A stretch of 64,000 nt of DNA from Coniochaeta sp. PMI_546. Taxonomy: Eukaryota > Ascomycota > Sordariomycetes > Coniochaetales > Coniochaetaceae. Location: positions 266,087 to 330,086 of the forward strand of contig MU271164.1 in assembly GCA_021432605.1 (NCBI GenBank), given 5' to 3'. Below the pieces are notes generated by a model. It did not search any database and was not told the DNA's origin. It saw only the letters and a list, made by a program, of their open reading frames with translations. Shown here one piece after another: positions 22,864 to 34,670 of the stretch (within the stretch, counting starts at the first letter, position 1; the number at the start of each line of letters is the position of its first letter). Position numbers and translations under genes: made by a program.

Positions 22864-23720
22864 CTAGTCATCTTCATCTTCCGCCTGTTCAGCAGGCCGG
22901 CATCGATTCTTGTTCATGTGTCGCACAAGATTGTCCCTCCGGGTGAACCACTTCTCGCAACGGTTGCATTGGTCTCCCGGATCCTCAATGTTCTGGTGCC
23001 TGGCATACTTCTTGTGCGCCACCCAAAGATGCCTGCTCATGTCTCTTTGCGCGGCAGTTTTGAACTCGCAATCGGCGGCAGCGGGGCAGTTTATCGACGG
23101 ATTATGAGTCTTTTCGTGCTTTCTAGCGGAAATTCTTGCTTAGTCCTCTTCTTTAGGCTCTACATCTCAAATCACGTCGGGACTCACCTTAGCTTGTGCA
23201 ACTTCTGGAACACTTTGTTACAAACAGCACAAGTATACGTCTGGTCTGCTTGGTCGTCAATGGTTTCGCTTAGTACCGAATCAGGCAACGTGGATGGCCC
23301 CGCTGTTGAGACGAGCATAGTGTTGCCAGAGAACGCCGGATCATATAGTTCGACTCCGAAACTGTTATCCGTGGTGAAATCTCCCATGTCCTGCTGTATA
23401 AGTGTAGAATCATATTGTGCCATCTGTTGTGAGTTGGAAGATGGCGGATTGTCTCTTGACCCGTGAACCGTGAAATCATGGAGCATATGGGCGGCTGGGA
23501 ACTCTGTCCCGGCCCAGTGCGCCGGATCAGTTGCTCAAGAACTGAAACTGAACTCTGGCTGGGCTGGAGGTGCACCTTCTTCCGTATAGTATTGCTCGCC
23601 TGGCACGAACTCGGACTCGTTGTACTGCTCGTAGTTGGTGATTTCACCTGAAGGCAAGCCTGTGTCGCCGATGTTGTCCTCGTTGCCGGCGAGTTCATAC
23701 TCAATTGGATCGTACGACAT
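22864..23720 (-). CDS. C2H2/C2HC zinc-finger protein, likely transcription factor
   Basis: Exons 23720-23576, 23533-23188 and 23122-22864 total 750 nt, exactly 249 codons plus stop. The acidic N-terminal half (DPIEYELAGNEDNIGD and following) could be an activation region. Three zinc fingers fill the C-terminal part: Cys150/Cys153...His166/His170, Cys176/Cys181...His194/His199, and Cys215/Cys218...His231/Cys237. The second intron (65 bp) falls between the fingers' KLR and KH and restores finger 1 perfectly. The first intron is only 42 bp. I placed it by phase, so the 23534-23575 junction is less certain. It is probably nuclear and DNA-binding; the target is unknown. Confidence 0.75.
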
Positions 23721-24581
23721 GACCGGTGGGTTGCCGACCTTACATTCGCTTGCGTTTATAGCCGCTCTATTTACCGGTCAGTTTGCTGCTAATAGAATCG
23801 AGTCGTTGTATCTACTGACAAGACAACGACACTGGGCGCAAACCTACCGTAGCTGTTACTTGAACCGCAAGTATAAGTCGTTAAACTGATATGTCTAAAG
23901 GTATGTAGGGCAGGTAAATCGGGTAGATAACCCTCCTCCTATCTTTTGCCAAACACTTGTTTGCGCTAGACAGGCGCCCCAGTCTCCCTCTTTTTGCGAT
24001 CTATACAACGCCGAAAGTTTGATAGGGAATGAGGCGCGACTGGACAACCATAGAGAAGGTCAACGGAATTTCAAGATATCGTTGTCCATCATATGTTAAA
24101 GATCGGCCCCTTTTGTAGGATTTCCCTAGTAATGTCACTACCGTAGTACCTAATGGCGGAGGAGCGCAGAGCAAGACTTTCTTACCAATCACTTAGAAAC
24201 GATGACGCTGATATGGTTCTACCATATCAGTAACATAATTGTTGTTTTAAGTCTAGACGTAGCCCTGAAAATGTCGGAGGCCGTCCACTAATCCATTCCT
24301 CCCGGTCATGCTTGTTATCTAGGCGTCACTAAAGCAGGAGGCCCACAGCATAAGTCAGAGTCAGACCATTCAATTACGTATGAAAACTCTTCTCAAGTGT
24401 CACCGGATCTAGATGTGCTGTCGAACTCGGGAAGGAGTCTGTGAACACTAGTCGGAAACTCATTAACACATTCAATAAGCTCTAAAAACTCAGGCGAAAG
24501 CAGCGTCGAGGAACATGAATACAGGATACCTGCCCGCGGATACCAGTTATGCAAATAATCATCATTCATGTAGAGTCTCGT
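23721..24581. other. Intergenic, no supported gene
   Basis: This is the promoter of the C2H2 gene and the 3' flank of the SRA gene. No coding content is recognised. Confidence 0.5.
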
Positions 24582-25751
24582 TCAGTATCCTTCCTGCACC
24601 CGCTCAAAATCCGCCACTTGCTGTTGAGTCGGCGAAGATTGACAGATTTCTTGGAGGGAACGCTGGCCAGGCTGTCGGCGTAATTGAAATTGTTCGTAAA
24701 GGCCACCCTTGGCATTTGTACGCTCAACAACTTTGACCGCTAAGTAAAGACCATCATAGCGGATACCGTGAGAAGGTGCGAAACGACCCTTGCCGCTGCT
24801 TCTCAGGACTCTTATAGGCGTCTGCTTGGCAACAGACGTATGCAAGCTGAGAGCCATATTACTCCTGTTGACAATTCGAGTAGGGTCTAGGTTATTGTGG
24901 CTTCCGTCGTTACTGTACCAGATAATGTCGCCTAGGTCCTGATCCAAGTCCTGGTACTTTGAAGAGCCAGAGACGACTACCGACCATGCTCCCTGCTCTG
25001 CTTGTCCAGAAATCCCTGCCATTGAATGACCATGCGCACCGTGGAAGAGAGCAACTTTCTGGTACGGCCACCAATCTCCAGGGTTGAGACTGTTGTGGCC
25101 GATGACCTTGAACGATCGTTTTTCGCCCTCATAGCGGGGGTCCAACACGTAGTTGAACTTCCTAAACTGCGAAGGCTGGATAACAAAACCGTGCATGATA
25201 CCGCTTCGGCCCCATATTGGGTGGTCATGTGGCGGGACTCGTGCTAGTTGATACATGTCGTTTGTTCCTATCGCATTTGTCACCCTCTTGGGTTTATCTG
25301 TGGATTGGGAAGCCGCGAGACTAGACTCCTCCGGCTCACTTTCAGGGTTTCTATTATCTTCACCCCATTGCTCATCTTCGAATTTGTCGTAGATACGTCT
25401 AGCACGAGTAGCGATTTCCACTGGACATTTAAAATCCGGGTTTGATAAGAGTTGCAGGGCCAGGTTAATGCGGCTTTGATCGCGAATAGCTGGGGTCATG
25501 ATAGCGTCTGTTTCCAGCCAGGGAAGGAATGTCTGGAGGAAGGTCAGGTACCCCTGGACTTCAGCATTCATAGGCGGATTTCCATCATATCTCTTATACT
25601 TGACAGCCAGGCCTGTCACAGTCCGCCGTGCCTGCGTCATGAAGCTCATGGTTGTGTGACCTCGTGGAATTGCAATGACCGGCACCAGATCCTGTGACTT
25701 GGCGTCATTCTGGATTTTGGCGTCATTCTGGACTTTGGCGTCGTCGGACAT
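24582..25751 (-). CDS. SRA-YDG domain protein (methyl-cytosine-binding fold)
   Basis: A single exon of 389 residues from the ATG at 25749-25751; the frame continues upstream but without an ATG. The N-terminus has a small repeat (AKVQND, AKIQND, AKSQD). Residues about 232-362 are an SRA-YDG domain: VALFHGAHGHSMAGISGQAE, GAWSVVVSGS, LGDIIWYSNDG, NMALSLHTSVAKQTPIRVLR, RYDGLYLAVKVVE and FQLRRQPGQ. No RING, PHD or SET domain is fused, unlike plant and animal relatives. Family knowledge says SRA domains flip out 5-methylcytosine. The gene lies about 12 kb from a block of RIP-mutated DNA, the kind of DNA that is often methylated in fungi. The link is inference. Confidence 0.85.
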   Translation of the reverse strand: MSDDAKVQNDAKIQNDAKSQDLVPVIAIPRGHTTMSFMTQARRTVTGLAVKYKRYDGNPPMNAEVQGYLTFLQTFLPWLETDAIMTPAIRDQSRINLALQLLSNPDFKCPVEIATRARRIYDKFEDEQWGEDNRNPESEPEESSLAASQSTDKPKRVTNAIGTNDMYQLARVPPHDHPIWGRSGIMHGFVIQPSQFRKFNYVLDPRYEGEKRSFKVIGHNSLNPGDWWPYQKVALFHGAHGHSMAGISGQAEQGAWSVVVSGSSKYQDLDQDLGDIIWYSNDGSHNNLDPTRIVNRSNMALSLHTSVAKQTPIRVLRSSGKGRFAPSHGIRYDGLYLAVKVVERTNAKGGLYEQFQLRRQPGQRSLQEICQSSPTQQQVADFERVQEGY

Positions 25752-28430
25752 CGTTGCGACGATAGGTCTAACCAGCGCCCCCAGATACTGGTTGTTGGCA
25801 AGCACAATAAGTCGTCGACGAGACAGTGCGCAAAAAGTAGCGGTTGGTCTTTGAAAGAATCCTAGTGGTTCTGAATCCTTTGTAGCATGTGACCGGCAAT
25901 TAGTAAGTACTAATATGCGAACAGTGCCATTTCCTCGTGCTAACTTACGTAAGATCACTGACGGCTTTCTTGTTGCTAACAGACTCAAATTTGATTTCAG
26001 TGGGGCTTGGATGTCTCGATGGTCGTAAACGCTTGCTGCATGGCAGATTGACGGTGATATGATCCTGTTGGTTTAATAAGTATCCCTTCGATCTTGGCTT
26101 GTTTGACGGACGGGACTGAGATCGCTCATGGCGTAACGCGTGCACGTGCCTTCCATTAGTTGAGAGATGATTCTCGGGAAATACGCAATTGTCACACAGG
26201 CTAAAATCGCTCGGCCCGTTAGATGTCTAATCTCCGCGGCCAAGTAGATGCAAATGTGTAGCAGATAATTATTTGGGGCAGGGCTTACACGTGAGAATTT
26301 CAGGTCAAGGATATATCAAAATATCGCAGGGTCGTCACCTTTTCTGGCTTTCAGCACTTGAGGTTGGGCTTGGTCAAGAAGATGGAACGAAAGAGGGGGA
26401 AAAAAAAAAAAAAAAAAAAACCAAGAGAAGAACCAAGGAAAGAGGCTACTTAGGACATACGAGAGTGGCAACGTTTTCCTTAAACCGTTAATATGTGACT
26501 AGCAGCGACAAAATCTTGCCATAGTTGCCCCCATGTGCAACGGCGGCATCTATAGCCTGGCAAGCTTTTGAGTCGTGAGACGTAGTGTTTCTGCCAGCAC
26601 CCGTTTTCATGGTGCACAATGTGCGCGATCCTCCATGATGGCGTCGACTACCTCTATCCTTCTTTCCTCTTGTGATATTGAAAATATGGTATGAGTGGTC
26701 GATATACTTGCTAGACTTTAAAAACTCAAATGTCATATCGCTTAATGTGGAAAAATGGGATGGAAAATGGAAAATCATAAACACCGGCGTGGAAGCTAGA
26801 TGATGGGAAGCTTCCAATGATTTCAGAATGCGCCATCTATAGAGAGTCCATGCTCTCCCATAACGTGTTTGAAGCAAATATGGTATCACACATCTTATTC
26901 TCATGGACTCATAGTGTTCAAGTCACTACGTCACCGAAAACCAGATGCCATCCAACTGTTGCACGCTATACACGCCGTGGAGACTTCCTCAGCAAATTGG
27001 CGAACGTGGATGTAATCTCCATGTGCTATGGTTTGACAAGGATAAGCGACTGTGCGTTCCGCGTGGCGTATCCTGGAGCAGGCGTAACGTATCACACGCG
27101 CTATAGTCATTGAGCACCTGGTGTCGCAAGAACATGTTTGCTTTAGCTAGTGCACTACATAGGCAATTGGTTTTGCGACACCTGGTGAACCCATCCAGTC
27201 TTGCCGGGATCAGTCACCAAGCAGCTACTGATTCCACAGCCTGGACTGCGAGTAGCATCAAAGCTACTTGACTCCTAATGCTATCTACTTTCTCATGTGC
27301 ACTCATGGCGAAGTCACTCGTTTCAAACAGGATCCCATCAGCCTTGAAAATCTGAGGTTCTGATATCAAGTTGCGCGTGCTGATTACTCCGTGGCTTTCA
27401 TTAACAATATCAGTTTCAGAAAGAAAAGGTGGAATATTTGCAGACTCAGGCGGTGATGAGTGTGCTGACCACGCGTCATAGGCATACATTTCCATCTCTA
27501 CCCCGTTCCCAAATCTAATGCAAATATTAAAGCTGCAGACAGTTCTTGACAGATAGACCAGGCTGGTGACGTGACCAAGACAGATGCTCGGTCATTCTTT
27601 CTGATAGAATTACTCGGACACAGATGATGCTGTATCTATATTGAGTGACGACGATTCTGGAGGCTCTAGGTCTATAACCGTTGGCCAGTCCGACATTGTC
27701 ATCGCTCCACCACTTCCATTTGTTGGGAGCGATGAAGGAAATGAAGTGTATAGTGCATACGATACCACTCCCACTCCCGACAACGTCTTATCGGGCAGGA
27801 AACGACCGAGAAAGTTTAGTGCTGTACTTGGAGATGGATGTCTATCATTTCGAAAGATAATTGCGCTCTTTGCTCTCTCTAGAGTCGGAAAGTGGAGGCA
27901 AAAACAAATTGCGAAACGAAGTGCTCTACATCTCGTTCACCTGGTCATCCTCCGCCACTGGAGCATCGCGTAGCACTCCTTCGCTAACAACACCCTGAGA
28001 CTGGCTCCCGAAAGTGATGACTTCATGCGGGCGTTTGCATTCACAGCTTCCTGCGCGATGTCGGATTTATTCGAAGGTCATTTGACTCATTTCTACTCAA
28101 GCTTACGGCAAATATCGGAACTGTGTGATGGGCGGGCCTGTCTCTAGATTCCTATAGTCTATCTAGGTTTGACTCTCCCTAAGCACATGAGAAGGGAAGC
28201 ATCACAACTAGCTGAGATCTCAAGTCTCTGAGTGACGTGAATGCCTCTATACATCTTCACAAGCATCGTTCAGGCATTGAGGTTCTTACAGTAAGCCTAC
28301 TGAAGAGGGCAAGGTTAATTTCGGGAGCAACTAGCAACGAACTTTGCGCCATGGCAGCGCGCAGTTTTTTTTCTTTCTCTGTCACACAGCTTTTCAGGGA
28401 TTAATTAGTATACGAAGCTAGTTAGAGTGA
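25752..28430. other. Gene-poor stretch with possible coding remnants
   Basis: I find no intact gene here. A frame at 27641-27973 starts SDDDSGGSRS and contains RKRPRKFSAVLGD, and a minus-strand frame at 27214-27495 is open for 93 residues. Neither matches a family I know. The first could be the 5' part of the helicase relic that follows. Confidence 0.4.
26400..26420. repeat. Homopolymer tract A21
   Basis: Twenty-one consecutive adenines lie just after a purine-rich run. This could be the poly(A) scar of a retroposed sequence or simple slippage. No flanking target duplication was recognised. Confidence 0.8.
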
Positions 28431-28439
28431 AAGTGGCTG

Positions 28440-29760
28440 ATGTCCCTGTGCTATCGAAAGCACCCAAGATCTTCCGGGGGTTCACTGAATGGCAAGATAC
28501 GAAGAATCCACTGGATCCGAAGTACATTCTAATGACCCGGCTTTTTTCTCTCCTAGGGAGAGTGTAATCAGAAGTGTATGACGGATACTATTGTGGACGA
28601 GTCTAGGTCGAGCTGGCCGGCCGGCAAAAAATGTCGATTTCGAGACAATTGTGGTCCAGCGTGGCAAGCAGAAGGCAATCGATGCCGCTGAGGCCGGAGA
28701 GTGGAAAAGTCCGAGGAGAAGTCAACGGCTCTTTGTCGCGTTCCGGAGTCAACGATGCGGTGAGTTCAAGAAGAAGGCCTCACTGACCAAGAGATATGCA
28801 AAAGCACGGAGACACTTGCTTGAATTATTTTCAGCGCATGCCACGTTCGTAGGATCTGAAGTAACCCTGTGTCAGAGTCGGGTGTTGACCCTGCTTGGCA
28901 ACTCTAAGACTGTAATGAACGAGAGTGGTGAACAATTCCATATGATACGCTACTTTGTCACCTTCTGGCACACTGTACTTCAGCTTCCTACATTTTGGAC
29001 ATACTCTGAGTGTAAGCTATCGACGCACAGCGCTTCCCGATGAAGTAGGAGAGTGCCAGCCCGCTTCTCCAGTAAAGTCAAGTTGGCTGTTCGGTTGGGT
29101 TACGCTCTTCAGACTTCAATGACCTATTCATTCATACCTAGAACGAAGCTTCAAGTCGGGCCTGAGTCTTGATTACCTTTCATCCCTAATGCGTGGCAGC
29201 GCAAAGGTTCTCGACGCTATTGAAAACAACAAGGGTCTAGTCTATTTGGACCCCCCTTCCCCAAACTACAGCGAGAAGGCCGTTCATCTTGTTCAATACA
29301 ATGAAAAGGGTTTTGCAGGTCATCAACGATGGCATTCTAGCATATGTCGCGCCCACAAGGCCCTGATGAATTAAATTGCAGCTGAGATCAGGCGCGCTTC
29401 TCGAAGTCCTATGCCAGTGAGGGTAATCTGGGCTATCCACGCGAGAAATATCACGTCAATAACCGTAATATCTGCCAGATTCTTACAACTGCGCCCCATG
29501 TTCTGCAAATCATGCTCTTATCACCTTCAATGCAAGCAAGACCGGCCCAAGGGCTTGAAGAATCAAGCGAATCATCTTCGACAAAGTCCACTGCATTGGA
29601 AAGGCCGAGGACGGGGTTATCCGGGAGCAGCTTCTGAAGTGAGTTCTCTGCCCCATCACCACCGTCTCTGACACAGTTGGGAATTTCCCAGAGTCGAAGA
29701 ATTACTGGAAGCTGCCGCCATGGCGAAAAGGATTGAGTTTCCTAAAAAGGCACAGTGAAT
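28440..29760 (+). pseudogene. Degenerate DDX60-like DEAD/DEAH-box helicase
   Basis: Colinear pieces in changing frames match the fungal DDX60/SKI2-like helicase family. In order they are: KIFRGFTEWQDTKNPLDPKY (28470-28530); FETIVVQRGKQKAIDAAEAGEW, then FVAFRSQRCGEFKKKASL and ESGEQFHMIRYFVTFW (28638-29000); LDYLSSLM...KVLDAIENNKGLVYL (29168-29300); NICQILTTAPHVLQIMLL (29465-29520); and the Walker B region IIFDKVHCIGKAEDGVI with REQLLK, a stop, then CPITTVSDTVGNFPES (29565-29700). The family motif is DEVHCIGQ-EDGV-WEQLL...CPI-ALSATVGN. Here DEVH has become DKVH, and stops and frame breaks are frequent. The ATP-binding Walker A part is not visible. It is certainly inactive. The family motifs are from memory. 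Confidence 0.75.
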
Positions 29761-31648
29761 AAGTAGGCATTGGCGATGATTTCAAGAATGTGCCTCGACC
29801 AACGCTTCTCAGCATCTGTTCGATGCGCATGGTAGCAACCCCTGTTCACCAATCACAGTGTGCGACTTTTTCAGACTGACATCACAACATGAGCGGAATG
29901 TTTCGCTCTTAACCTGATACGCACATGCGCTCAACGTTTGCCGCTCTACCCGGTGTTACAGATGACTTCAAAGCAATGTACGAGTTGTGCCACACTAGGT
30001 GAGCTCAGAGAGAGTCGATATACCATACATGGACCGTTTGTCTGTAGAGTGTCTTCCAGTGTAGAGACCAAGATCTTGTTTGTACAATATATGTAGATAT
30101 CTCCTCATTCCTTACTCTTACCATGATAAGCTTTACAGTCTCGGGCTTGATTAAGTATGCAATGAACCTCCCTTGTACTCTGGGCGCGAACATACCCTAA
30201 GTTTAGCTCCCAGATGAATAGAACGAAACTATGATCTTTAAGAGTCCCGTGAATTTGTCTTGCTGGCAGAGTGTACCTATCTCAGGCCCGAAAGTTGTAA
30301 AATGTGGCGGTGAACTCGTGCAGCGGGGGACGGGCGCGGGGGGACCAATATGCTGGTCCAGAATCTACTCAACATCGCATGACAGGCCGAGGAATCTAGG
30401 TCCTAACCCAAACACCGTCGATTTATACGCCAAGACAAAATCGTGCGCTTCCATGGTTACATTGAGGTGGCAATGATCTTAAAATAGTTCACGTGTACCA
30501 CGCTTTGGTTGACAGTAGAGCCAGTTGGCATTTAACGAATGTAACCTTTGTGAAGCATCACATCCTATCGCGGAGGTGGTTCCTGGTACAGTGCCTTCAC
30601 CCCCTATACCTATGGTAATAATTATTGTCTAAGAGATCTGGGTGTCAAATGTGTATGATCCTAGTACCGATACGCGGGTCAGTGAATGCCTCCGTTGAGC
30701 ACTGACATCAGTTGATCGAGAGCCCCTGGGTATCAAAACAAAGATGGATTCAACATTTCGCGCTTCTTATTTAACAATTAGAAATGATCTGGTAACAGAA
30801 TGTCAGGCTCTCATCCCTACACATAAATAGGTGAAGAGATCGAGATCGGCTGCCGCGGTCGACATTTTATGGAAGCCCGCTCTGCAGAGGCAGTGGGATC
30901 TAGTCTACAATGAGCTTGAACAGCCGAATCCTTGTCATTGGTTATCAAGTTCGTATGCCGCTTCTGGATGCTCACTAAACCTCAATAGGTTGCTGAGCCA
31001 AGGGCTGGCTTCAAGGCAGTAGCATCAAACCGTATCACGACCTATAATGTCGACATGTAGGCGCCACAGGGCAGTCTAGGAGCACTTATTGCTTCCAGTC
31101 TTGGTGAGCGGGAAACATACTCTGTGGGCTACGACACATAAGTCATAGTGCGCCCCGGGTTTACCTAGAGATTGTTATCTGGTTCATACGGGGCATCGAG
31201 TTGAGTGTAACATGAGATAGACCTCCAGGTAGTTGCAAGTTCGGTATCGTTTCCTATTCATTACTACAACGGCCAAGACTTCCTTATTTGGTGTGTTTCC
31301 GAAACTCGTTGTACTGATCAGTAGCCCACATGCACATGTGTGGCACAAGTCCATTGTGAATCCTTTAGGAATGTGATACAGTTGACCATGCAGGATGTCT
31401 GTGGTTTGATTAGACAAACTGAATCCTTTCCAAACTATACCCCTCTGTATGCGGTGCAGCTAGGTCGCAATGTGGCAGTTAAATTCGGAAAATCTATCTC
31501 GATTGTGTGAATATGTAAAGTATATCAGGAGACAGAGAACTCCGGAGGGGGAGGGACCTCTGGTGCTTTCATATATCTATAACATATGGACGGAGTAATC
31601 TGTTAGCACATCGGTCACCAAGTGGAAACCTCGACTTCCTACACCATC
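29761..31648. other. Gene-poor stretch, no supported gene
   Basis: Short fragments may continue the helicase relic, but I cannot place them. The end of the stretch is the promoter of the small secreted-protein gene. Confidence 0.4.
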
Positions 31649-32028
31649 ATGAAGGCATATATCGTTAATCTCTTGGCTATGTTAGCTGTCGCCCCAGCGG
31701 CCCTAGCACTGCCCACTGATGCTGCCAACGGCGCAACTAGCGACGTCAACGCTGCACCTCCTCTAGTACGTGCCGGCATTTCGTCGTGTCACAGCTATCT
31801 GATGTTCAAGTCCGATGCTAATTACATACATAGCCCCTCACCTGCGTGAAAAAAAGGGAACATCCCGCCGTGTCAGCTCGAGACGTTATGAACGATCCCA
31901 CGGGTTTGTTCAGGCGGGATTGCTTTGTGTCCTGTAAAATCACTGGAGATTGTCGCTCCATTGGCTGCGGCACTTGCGTCCCCAAGAAAGACGCATGCGG
32001 CGATTATTATTTGGTATGCAGCGGATAG
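31649..32028 (+). CDS. Small secreted cysteine-rich protein with Kex2-type propeptide
   Basis: Two exons (31649-31765 and 31834-32028) give 103 residues. A signal peptide (about 1-20, ending ALALP) is followed by a propeptide. A dibasic FRRDC site precedes a 36-residue mature peptide starting DCFVSCKITGDCRSIGCGTC, which has seven cysteines. An eighth cysteine lies in the propeptide at the splice junction (PLTCVKKR). This signal-pro-RR-Cys knot layout is typical of secreted fungal peptides such as defensin-like or effector-like proteins. No family is recognised and no activity can be claimed. It lies 0.5 kb upstream of the SQR gene on the same strand. Confidence 0.7.
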
Positions 32029-32514
32029 GGAGTCGGATTGTGACTCGTATCAGACTTAGGTAGTTGACCTGCGCTCTACCAATGTGGGGTCGAGGTGAGG
32101 AAAGGAGGGCCCCTTGTTCTGTTATCGGAGAGAAGTGGGCAGGTACGTTCCCCGGGTGGGCTTCGACCAAGTTACTCGGCGCTTATATGTACAGTACCTC
32201 GTCAAACGTCATCATTCTTTTTAGTGTGACTGTCTTGTCCAAGCGCGAAGCGACCATGATCGAAGGCGCCATGAAGTAGTTCCAGAGCCCAGGTGATGAG
32301 TTCTATACTGTCATCTACATGCCACATTTCGACTGCCACTGCAGGACTGGTCATTTTATATGGGGCAATGGAGACTCTTGAATCGGATGACGGGACAATC
32401 TAGACGCTATACCCACTGAACCCGCTTTTGGCGTCGAACTTACCCCTAGTCTGAAAAATTCTACGGTACCTGTTCGACACATTATTACAACCTTCATCCA
32501 CAGACATACAAAAG
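32029..32514. other. Intergenic, promoter of SQR gene
   Basis: No gene is supported here. It holds the 3' flank of the small secreted gene and the SQR 5' region. Confidence 0.5.
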
Positions 32515-33897
32515 ATGTCCCTCCAGATGGTACGCCGCACGGTATCGATAGCCCGATCCGTGGCTGTCGGCTCTTTAGCTCCTGCAGCATGCGCGGTAGC
32601 TGTCTCAACACTGCGAGGATTTGCAACAGCTGCGCCAGTCGCATCATCGTCGCGGAATCACAGAGTTGTAGTGATTGGCGGCGGTGCTGCTGGTCTTTCA
32701 ATCAGTCACCAACTCCTCAAATCCGGACGGTTCAGCGACGATGAAATTGCAATCATCGACCCGGCCACCTGGCATCATTATCAGCCAGGATGGACTTTGG
32801 TCGGCGGTGGTCTAAAAACCCGCGAGGAATTGCGGAGCCCCTTGAAAAACTTGATTGACGCAAGACTTAAGTTTTACAACGACGGTGTCGCTTCGCTCTA
32901 CCCCGAGGACAACTTTGTCAGTCTAGCCAGCGGTGACAAGATTGGGTATGAACATCTGGTTGTCGTGCCAGGCATTGGAATCAGCTGTGACAGTATCGAC
33001 GGTCTGCCCGAGGCGCTTGCTGACCCGGAGTGTCCTGTGTCCTCGATATACGGCTACGACACCTGCGAAAAAGTTTTTGGCACCATTCAAAAGCTCCGTG
33101 GAGGTGACGCTATATTCACTCAGCCTGCTGGAGTTATCAAGTGCGCTGGTGCTCCGCAGAAGATTATGTGGCTGGCGCTAGACTACTGGAAAAAGGCCGG
33201 GCTGTATAATCCTCGCAGCCACTCCGGCTCACCAATAAACATCGCCTTTGCAACGGGTCTTCCCACCATGTTCGGTGTTCCCAAGTACAGCGCAAAGCTT
33301 GAGGAGTTGCGAAAGGAGAGGGAGGTCGAAGGACTGTTCCAGCATGACCTTGTGGCTATCAACGGCAACAAGGCAACTTTTGCACGGGCTGGTGGACAAG
33401 AGCCAGTCACAAGGAAGTTTGACTTGTTGCATGTCGTACCCCGAATGGGGCCGCATGACTTTGTCAAGAACAGTAAGCTCGCAAACGATACCGGGTTCGT
33501 CGACGTAAACGAGAGCACGACTCAGTCTACGAAATACCGAAACGTGTGGTCCGCGGGCGATGCGTCTAGCTTGCCGACTTCCAAGACAGCTGCAGCTATC
33601 ACAGCTCAATCTCCAGTCTTGGTGGGCAACCTTATTAGCTCGCTGGACAGCAAGGGACCGAGACTCAAGTATGATGGCTACACATCCTGCCCGCTCACTA
33701 CGGAGTATGGAAAAGTTCTTCTTGCGGAGTTCAAGTACGGAGGAGTTCCCAAGGAGACGTTTGGAAATCTGCTTGGCATCGACCAAGCTGTTCCACGACG
33801 TGCCTTCTACTATATGAAGAAAGACTTCTTCCCGTGGGTCTACAAGCGGTTCATGGTCAAGGGCAATTGGGCTGGACCCAAGGGCTGGATCAAATAG
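32515..33897 (+). CDS. hmt2: Mitochondrial sulfide:quinone oxidoreductase
   Basis: A single exon of 460 residues with a basic mitochondrial presequence (MSLQMVRRTVSIARS, up to about 45). The FAD-binding Rossmann motif is VVVIGGGAAGLS (51-62). The type II SQR signatures follow: WHHYQPGWTLVGGG (86-99), FTQPAGVIKCAGAPQKIMW with redox-active Cys210, VWSAGDASSLPTSKTAAA (344-361), and YTSCPLTT with the second redox Cys392. The end has FPWVYKRFM. The enzyme oxidises sulfide to a persulfide and passes electrons to ubiquinone in the inner membrane. All key residues are intact and codon use looks normal, a healthy gene between a relic and the repeat block. Orthologue of fission yeast Hmt2. Confidence 0.93.
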   Translation: MSLQMVRRTVSIARSVAVGSLAPAACAVAVSTLRGFATAAPVASSSRNHRVVVIGGGAAGLSISHQLLKSGRFSDDEIAIIDPATWHHYQPGWTLVGGGLKTREELRSPLKNLIDARLKFYNDGVASLYPEDNFVSLASGDKIGYEHLVVVPGIGISCDSIDGLPEALADPECPVSSIYGYDTCEKVFGTIQKLRGGDAIFTQPAGVIKCAGAPQKIMWLALDYWKKAGLYNPRSHSGSPINIAFATGLPTMFGVPKYSAKLEELRKEREVEGLFQHDLVAINGNKATFARAGGQEPVTRKFDLLHVVPRMGPHDFVKNSKLANDTGFVDVNESTTQSTKYRNVWSAGDASSLPTSKTAAAITAQSPVLVGNLISSLDSKGPRLKYDGYTSCPLTTEYGKVLLAEFKYGGVPKETFGNLLGIDQAVPRRAFYYMKKDFFPWVYKRFMVKGNWAGPKGWIK

Positions 33898-34670
33898 ACT
33901 TACATCGTGTAAATATGTAGTTATCACTCTCTGATTCGTGTCTCAGTGGGTCAATGTAGCTGATCATATTGTGGATGTCGACAATATTTCTGTTACTTGC
34001 GAAGCCTGGAGCGCGGTGAAAGGGCGCAAGTATAGTGCATGGAGGGTGTGCAAGGGTTCGCTTCAACGCTCGGTAACGCAGTGGGTGGTTGGGAGTTAAG
34101 GTTTATGTGACTCAGCTCCTGTCTTGAGCTACCGTGCCATCCAAGGTATAATTAAAGGGGATGGGGGGAGTGGGTGATGTCTAGCCATGACCACGGTCAC
34201 ACCAGTAACGAGCCAGCATATGCAGCTCGGTGACGGATAAGCCACCCGGTTGACAAGCTCTAAAAATATCCCTGGTGAGTAGATGTCATGGTAGAGCTAG
34301 TGCATCGTCGCTAAGTTCAACGAGGAGTCCTATCTCTTCCTACGTAGAAATGTGAGGAGTGTTACCCTGCTGCCCGCTTACGTCGTTTTACACAGAATCG
34401 GCAGACTTTAAATAGAATAGCCCTTTCGCATGTTGCCCAGTTTCTTTCCAGCCAATGGGAATTTCAGGTTCACTTCCACATCACGACGGGAAGGGGGATG
34501 GTATACACACTCTACATGTAATGACGGAGACGCATTATCCCGAGGATTGTCAAGACGTTTTAAGAGAACAAGGCATCGCATCCTTCTTAGAAACACCTGA
34601 CTTCAGAATTCTTCTGTTCAATTCTCACTTTAAGTGTAGTAACCCAGCGAGTTAAGAAGAGAATATAATT
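33898..34670. other. Intergenic, no supported gene
   Basis: This is the 3' flank of SQR and the promoter of the next small gene. Nothing else is recognised. Confidence 0.5.

Noticed and set aside
23270-23704. 144-residue minus-strand frame
   Set aside because: It overlaps the C2H2 gene in another frame; the spliced zinc-finger model accounts for the region.
25752-25988. 79-residue extension of the SRA protein
   Set aside because: It starts with TTG, has no ATG and shows no conserved content.
26488-26904. 138-residue minus-strand frame
   Set aside because: It has no recognisable domain and atypical composition, and lies in a gene-poor relic region.
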